Below, piece by piece: positions 33,795 to 44,800 of a stretch of DNA of 64,000 nucleotides. Within the stretch, counting starts at the first letter, position 1. Each line of letters starts with the position of its first letter. Both the position numbers and the translations under genes were made by a program. Source of the stretch: Blattamonas nauphoetae (Eukaryota; Preaxostyla; Oxymonadida); contig JARBJD010000142.1 in assembly GCA_033064195.1 (NCBI GenBank), positions 1 through 64,000 on the forward strand. Reading direction: 5' to 3'. The notes under the pieces are model-generated. The model ran no database searches and was not told the origin of the DNA. It was given only the letters and a program-made list of their open reading frames with translations.

Positions 33795-33829
33795 GAAAAC
33801 CCGAGGGGACGTAATTAATGCACCCCCTA
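33795..33829 (-). repeat. mariner right TIR
   Basis: 35 bp, followed directly by the TA target duplicate at 33830-33831. Confidence 0.92.
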
Positions 33830-35872
33830 TATCTTCGATTCCTCGTCTTCTCCATTCGTCTCATCCTCGTCCTCTCTGTTCGTCTGCTGCTCGCCTGCAT
33901 TTCTCCTCTTCTTCCTCCATCTCACCCTCTCACACTTCCGACTCTCGCTCTCCCAATTCAACTTGGATGTCCTGTTCCTTATCGCTATCTCTGTCACTGT
34001 CATTTCTCATCTCTCCTTCCTCCCTCCTCATCATCACTCATCTCTCTCGATTTCTAAAAGAATGCCGTTCTTTGGAGACCCATCGTTTCTGGTTTCATCT
34101 CTTTTCGAGAGGGAGGGTGCTGAGGGATGGGTCTGTGAGGATGAAGAAGTGTTTTGGTTCGTCTGTCTTTTCGAAGTGTCGACAACGATGGTCGATGTGG
34201 GATTGGTTCAGCGATGCCATTTCATGATAGGAGCGAACCAACGAGAGAAGACCATTTCAGAGAACAATCAAGCAATCACGCAAACAAAAACTCCTACCAA
34301 TCATCACTCTCCATCCATCGACGCATTCCCTTCCAAAAAGGAGCAGTGCGAGAGAGGCGGGCATGCCGAAGAATCTTCGATAGCGCTGTGCGAGCATTCC
34401 GAAGGGATGACGACTCGGTTTGGGTGAGCAAGAAATGCGGCTCTTCTTCCACACACGTTGGGGTCGGCTGATCCTGCTCTGCACATACCTCCGAAACACA
34501 AATTCAGTGCGGAGGAGGGAACGAGTGGACAAAGGCGGTAGTGAGGGCAGGCAGAGCGGAAAGCCAGATCACAGTGAGAGCGACGCACGACGCTGGTGGA
34601 GAGACCGACGAAAGAGAATGGGAACGATGTTGTGTCGAGTGAGGTTGAAGTCCAAGTGCTCCTTCTCGTCGCACTCCAGAAGAGAATACACTTCTCGAAA
34701 TGCTGTTTGCTGTGCGTTCTGTCGGCAATCGATGAGATGAGAAGGAAGTACCATCGCTCGACACCATTCAACAGCATCGTTGGTGAGCGGTCGAGCGACG
34801 ATCAAACAGACAGAGATGATGGTCGCGCTCGTCGTCGTCAATTTCGATTGGTTTGGTCCAAATTGCGTGTTGATCTCGAATGAGAAGGGATGATTTTGGG
34901 AAGATGGTTGACGTATATCGATGCTCCCTTCAAGTCAGTTGGCATGTCCTCACTCAGCAGAACAAGCTGTGCCCACCGAACATGAACAGCTGCGCACTCA
35001 GTCGGAGAGAGAACGTGATCCGCGGTGAGAGGCGGACTTGACAATTCCCATCAATTTTGGTCGATGGTGAATTGCCCGACATCGTTCAGTCTGTCTACCT
35101 CGTCATTCGAATCAACACTGTGTCCACCAAAGATGAACAGACTCCCAGTGAGGAATGGCGAGTGTGGATGGTTTCGATTCTGGAGTAGTGGAGTGTGTGA
35201 GTAGAGGGTGTAAATGACGGGGAGACTGGTGAGAGAGAATCCCAATCGTTCCCTTCCACAACTCGATACCAGTGTGACAAGTTGGACATTCGCATTTCCA
35301 GGCCATTTCATCGCTTTCCTTCAACTTGTTCGTTGGTCAGTTGTGTTTGTTGGCTCTGGTTGTTCCGAAGCTTTTAGTAGTTGCAAAGGACAGAGAGAGA
35401 TCCATGCTGTCAAATTTATCGACTTCAAACGAACACGACGACTCATTCAGTGGCAGATGCAACCCTCCTCCAAATTCGGCATGCAAAGCGACTTTCAATC
35501 GTTTCCATCAACTCGAGTCGCTGATGGATGCCTTCGTCATCAACGAAGAGTGGGTCTGATATGTGTGAAGCCCTTCGCATTCATCGATTCCGAAAAGATC
35601 GCTCAGAAGAATTGCGTATTGGTTCTGTTCTCCAGCAATTGTCACAATCGATCCATCAATCGATGCATTGTCTTCCAAAAATGAGCAGTGCGAGAGTGGC
35701 GGCCTCGGAGATGGAGAGTGTGGCGATCATCGAGGAAGACAGGCTAGAGAATCCGAATCGTTCTGGAAAACCATGAGGCGATGTCAGAGCCGACAAGCAT
35801 GAACGCAAACAGTGTTTGTTGTCCAAAATAAGTCAGAAAAATGTCAAAACGTTTGCTGGTTCTTGTCTGTTT
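33830..35872 (-). pseudogene. Decayed array modules
   Basis: Two stretches are related to each other: about 34310-34380 and 35640-35710 both read PPLSHCSFLEG/DNAS on the minus strand, and match 26150-26180 next to copy A at nucleotide level. Further minus-strand pieces (35051-35311: GRERLGFSLTSLPVIYTLYS, SLFIFGGHSVDSND) belong to the same module. No continuous gene can be built. Left of 34300 the sequence is pyrimidine-rich with no supported gene. Confidence 0.4.
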
Positions 35873-36552
35873 CTACCAACGCCGTGGAACGTTCATACCC
35901 TGCTCGTTGTTCCATTTGATCGAGAGGGCAACAACTAAATCTCCGGTCGATCTTCCATAAACGTGTTGAAGCCACTGTTCTTTCACATCTTCGATGCCTT
36001 CCATTCTCAACAGTCGATCCGTTTTCTTCCACATCAGTTGCTCTTCTAACATTGATCTGTTCCATTCCCACTGGAAACGGACGATCAAAAGGAGAAAATT
36101 CAAGATCGGGTAATTATTCTCGATGAAAGTTAAACACCTTGGAATCGTCAGAAAGACAGGCATATTCACAACAAAATCCATCGTCCATTGAGAATACGGA
36201 GATACTTGGAGGAGTTGGGCAAGGAGTTCCAGAAAATTTTTGGATTGTTCAATATCGATGATCGAAAAGTGGTTCACGCACCAATGGCAAATATACTCCT
36301 TCGAAGGCACGAGAACTTGCTTCAAAACCGTCTCGCGAAAAGATTGTACTTCATTGCAATGCGAAATTCTCATTTCTGTGAGACCATTCGGAGTTACGAG
36401 CCAGATAGATCTTGTGACGATTGGAATGAGACAGGTGTGGATTTTGACTGCTTCTGCAGAGGAAAGAGAAAGTGTATTGAGAGCGGTGACGAGTTGGGGG
36501 ATCAGATCAGCTTCGACGAGGGGTAAATAAATAAATGCAGAACAGTTTACAA

Positions 36553-36929
36553 CAGTCAGTCCCGCATTCCGGAATTTGGAATACTTTTTTATTGTAAGGG
36601 ACGATCACAACACTTTATGCCAACTTGATTCCAGTGTCATTTGAAAAGAGCAGAAATAACAGAAATGATGTTACGAAGGGAAATACTATGAATTCGTCAG
36701 ACATAATCCACTAGAAAGCCGAATTGGAGCTGACCCATAACAGGTGATCTCCGTCAGCACCATCGAAGGAAGAATCTCTGGTTGAATCAATTATGTGTAG
36801 CAAATTGTAGACACCTGTTGGTTCTTCTCCAATGGGAAGAATCTTAAAATCTCCATATTCGTTGAGAAGTGTGTGATCGGCTCCTTTATTAAAAAAAATA
36901 TGCCAAATTCTGGAATCCAGGACTGACTG
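36553..36929. mobile_element. 377-bp MITE-like element
   Basis: Imperfect terminal inverted repeats of about 38 bp (CAGTCAGTCC.G.ATTCC.GAATTTGG.ATA.TTTTTT), with about 6 mismatches. No transposase. It is flanked by AA on both sides (TT in the gene's orientation); removing the element and one AA restores the reading frame of ARM copy D. Family unknown; the CAGT end resembles Tc1-type ends, but the target is AA rather than TA. Confidence 0.72.
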
Positions 36930-37069
36930 AACCAGCTTTTTGAGAATCTTCAATGCTGCGATTGTTATTGTCTGATTTGGTGAGGAAATGAGCACCACAA
37001 TGGACTGTACAAAAATGGTCGAATATTCATCAGATAAAGGCGCAAAACTGTCAAGAAAAGTATCAGCTA

Positions 37070-38648
37070 CAGTGCCCACGGAAATTAACTACGCCCCAGG
37101 ATTAAGAAAACAGAAAAACAGACTTTAATCATTTCATGAGATGATATCATATGTGTGCACTGACTTAGTATGAAAATCTGAAAGGTGAGTGGTGAACGAT
37201 CAAAACCGACATAAAGACTTTTTCATCAATTGCTCCGTCGGTTCGAGGATGAATACTTGGTCTGACCCCCGCCAGCAGCAATGACGGCCTCAATGCGTCG
37301 GGGCATGGACCGGATGAGATTTCGAATCAGTTCTTGAGGTATGCTTTTCCAAACTTGATCCAGCCTTGTTCTCAGTTGTTCAGCTGTCTCTATCTTGTTT
37401 CTTTTTATCCTCAGCTTCAGGCTCTGAAATACATTTTCGATCGGAGACAGATCAGGCGAGTAGGCGGGCCACTCCAACTTGTCGAAGCCTTTGTCTTCCA
37501 ACCATCTGACCGTCTCCCGACATGTGTGCTTGGGGTCATTGTCCAACTGTATGAACCTTTTGCCCATCCCAGCTGTTAAATCGTCTTTTTCAAGGTGCTT
37601 TTGGAGGATCCTTATGTAGCCCTTTGCATCGAGGGTTTGATGTTCAACTTGGTGGATGGAACCCACGCCGTTCCATCCAATGCTGGCCCAGACCATCACT
37701 TTTGGAGGGTGTGCTTTCTTCTCTTTTCCCCATTTTGGACCGTTTTCTTCTCCCTCAGCTAGCCAGACGTAATCTCTCCCATCAGACACGAAGGCACAGA
37801 TCTTGCTTTCATCCGTCCACAGTATGTTCCTCCATTTCTCAACTGTCCAACTTCTAACATTTAGAGCGAATGTGAGTCTGTCATTTTTGTGTTTGTCTGT
37901 GAGCATGACTATTTTTCTCCTCGTTCTTTGCCGCAGGCCTGCTTCCGCTGCTCGACAACGAATCGTTGTTACACTGATGTCGATGCCCTTCAAATGAATG
38001 TCGTGTTGAATTTCTGGTGCATGGCTGAAACGATTCTCTCTGATGACGGAGATTACTGCTGAATCTTGTGCCGCTGAGGTCTTTCTCTTTCTCCCCCGTC
38101 CTTTTGCATTTGTCTTCAGAACTCTCCCAGACTATCGTTTTCGGATGAATCTGATAGTTTCTTCCGACTTTCTCGTTTTCCTTGCGACGGTCGCCACATC
38201 TTCGAGTCGGAGAAGATCAACGACTCTCTGTCTAGTTTGCGGTGTGCATTCTTTTTTCTTTTTATGTCTAAACCAGGTAGACATCTGAAGTTTGGGAACC
38301 ATGATAGAAGAAGTTGAATAAAAGAGCCGGATCATCCAATCGAAGCGTGCGAACAACAAACTTCGCAGTACCAGAATCACTTCGCTTTTTCTTTCACGCC
38401 TCACCTCATCTTTTATCTTTTTATCTCCTCTAACTCCATTTTCTTTTTGAAATAAACCATAATGACAAAAATCCACAGAGAACTGATGATCGACCCTCTT
38501 TACCAAGATCGCTCTTCCAGCAGCCTCTCCGGACGGTTTCCTTCTCATACCTTCTGTACCTTCATCCAACATCCTGTTCTCTCACACAGTCCTCACCATC
38601 TCGTTGACTCAGGTTCTCTTCGGTAGTAGTTAATTTCCGCGGGCACTG
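37070..38648 (-). mobile_element. Tc1-type (DD34E) DNA transposon
   Basis: 1579 bp, ends CAGTGCCC[A/G]CGGAAATTAACTAC in inverted orientation, flanked by a TA duplication (37068-37069, 38649-38650). Inserted in ARM copy D between codons for EAL and ADT. The transposase is on the minus strand with one in-frame stop. Nearly identical TIRs (one mismatch in the first 23) point to a recent insertion. Confidence 0.92.
37226..38281 (-). pseudogene. Tc1 transposase, one in-frame stop
   Basis: Minus-strand transposase from MSTWFRHKKKKEC (about 38281). Helix-turn-helix LRLEDVATVARKTRKSEETI, a GRGRKRKT linker, then WTDESK (first Asp), FIQLDNDPKHT (second Asp) and AYSPDLSPIENVF (Glu after 34 residues), i.e. 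DD34E. A TAG codon at about 38131-38133 interrupts the frame after FIRKR; everything downstream is open, so one change separates this copy from a full-length frame. It ends GGGQTKYSSSNRRSN. Confidence 0.9.
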
Positions 38649-38918
38649 TAAAGCTTCATCATTTGGATCCACAGATTCGAGAAATTTTACGGCTTTAGCT
38701 TCCAAGGATTCATCAAGTTCAGGTTTCAACTTCATAGTGGCAACGAGAAACCGAAACACAACGGCCTTTTCGTCTTCAGATACAATGCCTTCTTCATCAG
38801 TCCAATTCAGGAAATAAGAACAATCTGTTGAAAATGACAGGAAGTGGGAAGAGATACCAGGGCAAGGAGAATCAGACGAGGTTGGAGTTTTTGCTTCCAA
38901 AGATGTCATTATTTCCAA

Positions 38919-39187
38919 TTCAGAGATGAGATACTCGTTATGGGTCAGATGAATGAAGAAGCCAAAGAATGTGACTCTATGATGTCAGTAGTGAAGTTAT
39001 TCGCAAAAACGGCTGAACAGTCTCTTTTTGAGCAAACCATTAACAGGTGCGAAAGAACAGAGTGATAAGAGAGATAGGAATGAAAGTAAACACCCGAATC
39101 CAACAACATAACGAAGGATAACGAGATGAGAATACAGAAACCATTCCGAGTAAAACGACGCAAGTTCAAAAAAAACAAAAAACTGAA
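38919..39187. other. Spacer upstream of ARM copy D
   Basis: Between two minus-strand genes. A hydrophobic minus-strand frame (38945-39178) is open but unsupported. Confidence 0.35.
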
Positions 39188-40129
39188 CTAAGTCCTTTGA
39201 GAAAAATGTGGAAAGGCGGCAGAAAGGTCGGAGTTCGACCTTCGATGAACAAGGGTGTCACGATGGGCTGGAACATATGCGAATAAGTCCGGATTTGGAG
39301 ATTGGCGGAGGGAGGTTTCATAAGGCCGGTCGTGATCGCCAGAACTGAACAATGACAAGGAATATGCTGATCGTTGTTGGGATGAAGAGAGTGAACACGC
39401 AGACGACGAGCGTGAGTGTGACAACGTGACGCGATGAGGAAGAGGTGACGACATCCGATGAGAAACATCAGACTGAGTGACGTTTCCGGTGTCAGAAGAG
39501 GGAGGGCTTGTGTCGTTTCTTTGTTGGAGTGATGTCAGCTCTTCGCGTGTCATGTATCCCTGAATCGATCCGATTTGAGGTATAAGTTGTGTTGGGCCAT
39601 CAAGTTTGTTGTCGGCTGATGGAAGGAGAGGGAAGGGGAGAGTCGGCTCGGTCAGTGATATCTTCGCTCGTGGTCGGAGAATCGGCGATGTCTCTTCAGA
39701 CGACAAAGGTGACGGAATGTTGAGTTTGAGAGAACTCTGCGAATTCGAGTGTGAGGAGTCGATTCTGACAGATTCAATGGGTGACATGGACTTCGGAGCA
39801 AAGACGAAGTTGGAACTCCCCGAACGGGAGTGTTTTGGGGAGTAAGGGACGATGGAGACCGACTGTTCCTGTGTGGAGTACTTTGGGAGTGACGGTGTGC
39901 TGCGGTAGTGGTGAAAGGAGGAAAGAGGCGATTTAGATAGCTTTTCTGCTTTTGCTCTTTCCCTCATTCTCCTTCTGGGTCTTCCCCTTCGATTCAAAAT
40001 CGTCGAATGAAATGACATGTTGCTCCCATATTCTGACGCTCTATGGGTCGGTTGTATTTTGTGTGCTCCTTCTCCACTTTCAGCAAAGTCGGACGCGTCT
40101 GGTGACATATCTTCCCGATAGCCATCCAT
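39188..40129 (-). CDS. Ser/Pro-rich tail, probably of the AGC kinase
   Basis: 313-codon minus-strand frame overlapping the end of the kinase frame by 50 nt in another phase. The sequence is disordered and rich in Ser, Pro and Arg (RMSSPLPHRVTLSHSRSSSA), full of SP and RxxS sites, typical of a phosphoregulated tail. The overlap suggests it is the C-terminal part of the kinase, joined by an intron or separated by a frameshift, rather than a separate gene; I could not find a clean splice. Confidence 0.45.
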   Translation of the reverse strand: MDGYREDMSPDASDFAESGEGAHKIQPTHRASEYGSNMSFHSTILNRRGRPRRRMRERAKAEKLSKSPLSSFHHYRSTPSLPKYSTQEQSVSIVPYSPKHSRSGSSNFVFAPKSMSPIESVRIDSSHSNSQSSLKLNIPSPLSSEETSPILRPRAKISLTEPTLPFPLLPSADNKLDGPTQLIPQIGSIQGYMTREELTSLQQRNDTSPPSSDTGNVTQSDVSHRMSSPLPHRVTLSHSRSSSACSLSSSQQRSAYSLSLFSSGDHDRPYETSLRQSPNPDLFAYVPAHRDTLVHRRSNSDLSAAFPHFSQRT

Positions 40130-41618
40130 TGGGGTGATACTCCACGCGGCTTAGTCTTCCTGAAACCTCATCGAAGTGTTTTAGTGCTCTCTCCTTCCTT
40201 GCATTCAAGATGTCTTCGTTGACATCATCAGTGTCGATTAATTTCACTGGGAAACGCTCGTCCCGAGGATCGAAATACTGAGTCGTCGTTTCTCCATCGA
40301 AGGACGGAGAAAACACAGGCTCTGTGTGGTATACATTATCCCAATCAACGTCAGCAAAATATGGATGATTTTTGATTTCTGATACTCCATGTTTTGTTCC
40401 AAGTCTGTTTTCAGGATTCTTTTCCAACAATCCACGGATAAGTGACCGTGCATCATCGGAAACATCTTCCGGGAGAACACCAGCCATAATAGTGTCGATA
40501 TCTTGATCCAGAATATTATCAAAGACATCGTCGCGAGTACTGGCGTTGAAGGGAGTTGAGCCGGAAAGCATCTCGAAGAAGATGATTCCCACTGCCCACC
40601 AATCAACAGAAAACGTTGTGGAGTACGGTGATGCTTGTATTATCTCCGGGGCAATGTAATCTGGCGTGCCTCGGATGTGAAAACTGGTCAAATTGAGGTG
40701 AGTGTCTGTCGGAGATTGTGGGGCGAGGCTGTCTTCGCAGTTTTCAACAGTATCTGATTGAGTATCAAAATGATGTGATTTCACTGATGCAATCTGACTT
40801 ACAGCCAGTTTCGATTGAAAATCTGAAATGGAGTGTGATCGAAGTCGTCTTTGTCTGGAAAGACGAGATCTCGGTGAATTATTCTTCTCTGGTGAAGAAA
40901 TCGAGCTTTGTGGATTGGATGGGCGAAATAGTTGGGATGTTTCTGAAGCTTTTGGCGGTGTCACGTGGTTGGTGTCATTCTCCGAATCTGTGGTGTCAAA
41001 CGTCATTCGTGCAAAACGGCCCGGGGAAGCTAGTGATGGAGCCGATGGCAGAGTTACTTTACGATCGGTAGAGACAGAGTTGGTTTCTGAATCATTGTCG
41101 ATTTGATCGAACATAGCTTCAAACGACATGCCGAAATCTGTCAGTCTGAGATGTCCATCTGCTCCGATTAATAAATTGTCGGGTTTAAGATCACAGTGAA
41201 CGATGTTGTGGGCGTGCAGGAATTCCACTGCGAGGACGATCTCGCAGAGATACTGCTTTGCAACCTCCTCCGAAAAGTAGCCCATTGCGGTAAGAAATGA
41301 GTAAAGATCGCCACCAGCTTGAAATTGCATGATTAGGTAGAAATTCGATTGTGTCTGGAACGACGACACGAGGTTCACGATGAAGTCGTTTTTGTCGTGA
41401 CTGAGATTCTCCAGAATTTCGTACTCAAGAATCAGGCGCTTCTGGATTTTGCTTTGAGTGATTCCTGAGCGATGGAGGACCTTCATGGCGTACAACTCCG
41501 ATGGGCAGATTGTTGGCGATGCCTTGTTCCTGTTCCGCAATTTGACCAAGAAAACTCGTCCAAAAGCACCTCGAGTGATTGGTTTGATGATTTCAAAGTC
41601 TGCCATGGAACAATCCAT
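40080..41618 (-). CDS. AGC-family Ser/Thr kinase with long activation-segment insert
   Basis: 512 residues. Glycine loop ITRGAFGRVFLV (14-25), YAMKV with Lys46, HCDLKPDNLL with catalytic Asp143 (HCD in place of HRD), DFG at 161-163, then about 155 residues of Ser-rich insert before RGTPDYIAPE (316-325). DWWAVGIIFFEMLSGSTPF and RLGT follow, then an AGC-type tail with DPRDERFP. The split activation segment, with DFG and APE separated by a long disordered insert, is the hallmark of the Greatwall/MASTL-Rim15 branch; the sequence GTPDYIAPE also fits. Such kinases regulate PP2A in mitosis or nutrient response. Function here is inferred from family. Confidence 0.85.
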   Translation of the reverse strand: MDCSMADFEIIKPITRGAFGRVFLVKLRNRNKASPTICPSELYAMKVLHRSGITQSKIQKRLILEYEILENLSHDKNDFIVNLVSSFQTQSNFYLIMQFQAGGDLYSFLTAMGYFSEEVAKQYLCEIVLAVEFLHAHNIVHCDLKPDNLLIGADGHLRLTDFGMSFEAMFDQIDNDSETNSVSTDRKVTLPSAPSLASPGRFARMTFDTTDSENDTNHVTPPKASETSQLFRPSNPQSSISSPEKNNSPRSRLSRQRRLRSHSISDFQSKLAVSQIASVKSHHFDTQSDTVENCEDSLAPQSPTDTHLNLTSFHIRGTPDYIAPEIIQASPYSTTFSVDWWAVGIIFFEMLSGSTPFNASTRDDVFDNILDQDIDTIMAGVLPEDVSDDARSLIRGLLEKNPENRLGTKHGVSEIKNHPYFADVDWDNVYHTEPVFSPSFDGETTTQYFDPRDERFPVKLIDTDDVNEDILNARKERALKHFDEVSGRLSRVEYHPNGWLSGRYVTRRVRLC

Positions 41619-41895
41619 GGTGAAGGTGTCTGGTTTATCAATGATGAGTTCTTCGAGCGAGTTTCGAGTGTAGAGGAAGCTTCTGAATCAAATCGGGTAT
41701 TCTGAAAAGAAACTAAACGGAACTTAGCAAAATAAAAGATAATGATGCCGAATTGAGGAGACGTCTAACCCATTATATTCTTGATTCTGATTTTGAATAT
41801 GCTAAAACAGTCTTAAACCCATGATACATGACGTTTCTTGTCATTTCACACTCATACACCAAATCTTCCATTGTCACTCGTCATCAAGTTAAAGT
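41619..41895. other. Divergent promoter region
   Basis: 277-bp spacer between the minus-strand kinase and the plus-strand giant gene; AT-rich. No motif recognised. Confidence 0.4.
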
Positions 41896-44800
41896 ATGGT
41901 TTCTTCGATCCTTCATCCAATGTTCATCACTTTAAACGTCTTAATCTTCATTCACACATTCGGATCATGCGAATATCTCGATTTAGGGACAATCATTTCA
42001 AATGCAACCATTCAAAATTCTCCCTCTGGACACAAAGCTCGCATGTTAATCCTTCAGCCTCAAAATTATTCATCAAATGCAAATTTTACTGATCAACAAC
42101 TGTCTTTACATGGTTCTGCACTTACCTCTATCTTTCCAGTGCGCCATTCAACGAATGAATTCCCCCTCTTCTCAATTTCCAACACATCTCTTTCACTCAA
42201 CACCCTCAGACTCCACTCACAATCTTCAGCGCCGATGATCACAGCCACAACAAACAGCATGTTGTATCTGTGCGATACTCAAATTCTTGCTCCCCCAACA
42301 ACGCCCTATCTCTTCTCCTCTGATGGAGGATTCATCTCGATTGTCCGATCTTCACTACACTCGGAGTATTCTGCGCACTCTTCCGTTTTTAACACATTGT
42401 GCGCATTCAAGACCAATCCAGGCATATTTGTCGCTTCGGACCTCAATTTTGCGAATGGAATCCACGCAAGTGACGAAAGCCTTCTCGGCGGGCGATATGC
42501 CTCACACACCAGCATCTCTCACTCAACCATCCGAAACATCACGGATGCTGCGGAGAGAACAGGAAAAGAGGACATCTGGCTCCGAATGACGACCATCACA
42601 AATGTCGATTTCGTGGACGTCCAGAACCCCACAAGTGGCTGCATCGCAGAATCTCGGAACGGCGGATCAAGCCACACTTCATTTTGCTTCTTTGTGAGAG
42701 GAGCAGATCGAAGCAGACCATCCACAAAGACAACGGCCATGAACGAGGAAGTCGCCCTCACAGACACCGTTCGCTTCCAAACGGCCCAATATATCTGCCT
42801 CCCTGGAGAAATCCACACAATCACATCGTGTCTCTTCAGAAATGGCACGGGAATAGGAAATGGTGTTGCGATCAGAGTCATAGAAGGCATCATCGCGATC
42901 ATCGATAAATGTTACTTCGTAAACAATCGAGACGATATGTGTGAAGGAGGAGCGATCCGAAGTGAAGGAACGCTCTCTTTGAGTGGAAGCATCTTCATCA
43001 ACAACATAGCCGACAAAGGAGGGGCTCTTTCAGCAAACGGATCGTCCATGACGCTCTTCAACTGCTCATTCTTCTACAACATCGGTTTTTATGAAGGTGG
43101 GGCACTTGGAATCTGGGACACGTGGGATCAGATGATCTTGTGTCTCTTCTCGGGAAACACGGGCACCAACGCAAATGACATCGTTGCTTGGAACGAAGCC
43201 ACTCTTCAACAAGTCGTCACGTCATGTCTTTTCTCAACTGGAACTAACGACGTCAAAGTGGGTGATGCACCAATCAGCACAATTGGAAGAGTCACTGCCA
43301 AAATCACTTCAGGAGAAACTGTCGCAATCGACCAGACAGCCACCGCCGATCAATGTGGCGATTATTCATTTCGGAAATGCCAATCAATCGGACAAGCTTT
43401 GGAGCTGATCTCGGAATCGACAACGACTCTCACAATCACCATTCCAGCCAGCACAACCACACTGGAGACAGGGTTGGTAATCACAGACAGCAGAACACTC
43501 TCCATCACAGCAGAGAATGGTGTCACATCTTCCACTCGCCCAACCATCAGAGGGCTCATCCCAATCAGCACACATCTGTTCTACGTGGAGTTTGCGACAC
43601 TCAACCTCAACTCGCTCATGTTCGACGCGCAGAACACTCCACACTTCATCACTGCCCTCTCATCGAGTGTGGTTGTGATTTCAAATTGTCTGATTGATGG
43701 CAAAGATACGTCCATCAATGCTAAACAGTCAATCGACATCTATCGGAGCACACTCACGATGACAGACACGACTGTTCAGAACATCAAATCTGCGAATGGA
43801 GAATCATCCAATGCTATATTCCTCAACGACGCATCCGCTGCTTTCACTCGCTGCACATTCACGTCTCTCTCCAACCCCCGCAACGGAGGAGCAATCCACG
43901 CCAAGCTCTTGGCATATCATCAATTGACTGTGAAAGGATGCACCTTCGATGGATGCTCGTGCATGTGGGGAGGGGGAGGGGTTTATGTTGATCTTCGAAG
44001 CAGCACACGCTTCGACAAGACAGAGCAGGTTGTGGTTGGCACGTCTGATGATAATGTCCCGACAAGATTCACAGATTGCACATCGGACAATGCACAAGGA
44101 AACTGGATTCTGATTGACATGCTTTCTATGGAATCAAACAACTTCTCAATCACTCTCGCGAACCCGATGGAAGATGCTGTTCAATCTATCCATGACAATA
44201 GTATGATTGGAACGATCAATGTGACCCCGTATGATCCGCCATCAACTGACAGTGTGTACATCTTCGATGGTGGAAGCGACAAATCGGGCTGCTCGTCTTC
44301 GCTTCCCTGTTCATCTTTCGCGAAATCACAAACAGTCGGGAAGACCGACGGATACACTCTGAACATCCGATCGTCGACAACTTGGACAGTCGACAACGAA
44401 GTGACGAAGCCAGTCACAATCAAATCAGAAGACGCCAACAGAGCCATTCTCAACCTCCGAAATGTGACCGCCGCGAAGGACTCGTCTTTGGGAGGGTATC
44501 TCCGCATTGCAGCTGAGACGCGGTTGGACACGGTCGATCTCGTTCTGTTCCAAGCGACAACAACGATTGCATTTGTTGCGCTGATGACGGACACGACACT
44601 GACCATCAACAATGTCGAAATGAAGACAGATACAACAAGCATTGCACTGGGGATCCCATACCAATCAGCATTCGTCCTCCGAACTGGGCAGGTCATCATC
44701 GAGTCGACCTCTTTCTCACAGAATCCAGACTTCAATGCGTATGCACCGATCTGGCTGTCAGGAGGATCGCTGATCGACGAAAGTGAGAATGAAGTGACGA

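Larger units (their letters stand above)
31661..33829 (-). mobile_element. mariner (DD34D) DNA transposon, inactive
   Basis: 2169 bp, with 35-bp terminal inverted repeats differing at one base (31661-31695 and 33795-33829; TAGGGGGTGCATTAATT...) and a TA duplication (31659-31660, 33830-33831). The transposase gene is on the minus strand and carries two frameshifts. Near-identical ends show a fairly recent insertion whose gene has since been damaged, or a copy mobilised in trans. Long AT-rich flanks lie between the TIRs and the gene. Confidence 0.92.
35873..38918 (-). pseudogene. ARM-like family gene copy D, split by two transposons
   Basis: Minus-strand gene in three pieces: 38918-38649 (MTSLEAKTPTS... 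to NDEAL), 37069-36930 (ADTFLDSFAPLSDE, FVQSIVVLISSPN, LKILKKLV) and 36552-35873 (LVEADLIPQL to the signature LLRMEGIEDVKEQ and NNEQGMNVPRRW). A Tc1 element (37070-38648) lies at a TA and a MITE (36553-36929) at AA. Reading across each empty site keeps the frame and the spacing: KILKKL to LVEADL is 11 residues apart, exactly as KILEDL to LVKADL in copy A. No other stop is seen in the pieces, so both insertions are recent. Confidence 0.8.

Noticed and set aside
31661-33829. Whether this could be a larger virus-like (Polinton-type) element
   Set aside because: Only 2.2 kb, TA duplication, short TIRs and a single mariner-type transposase.
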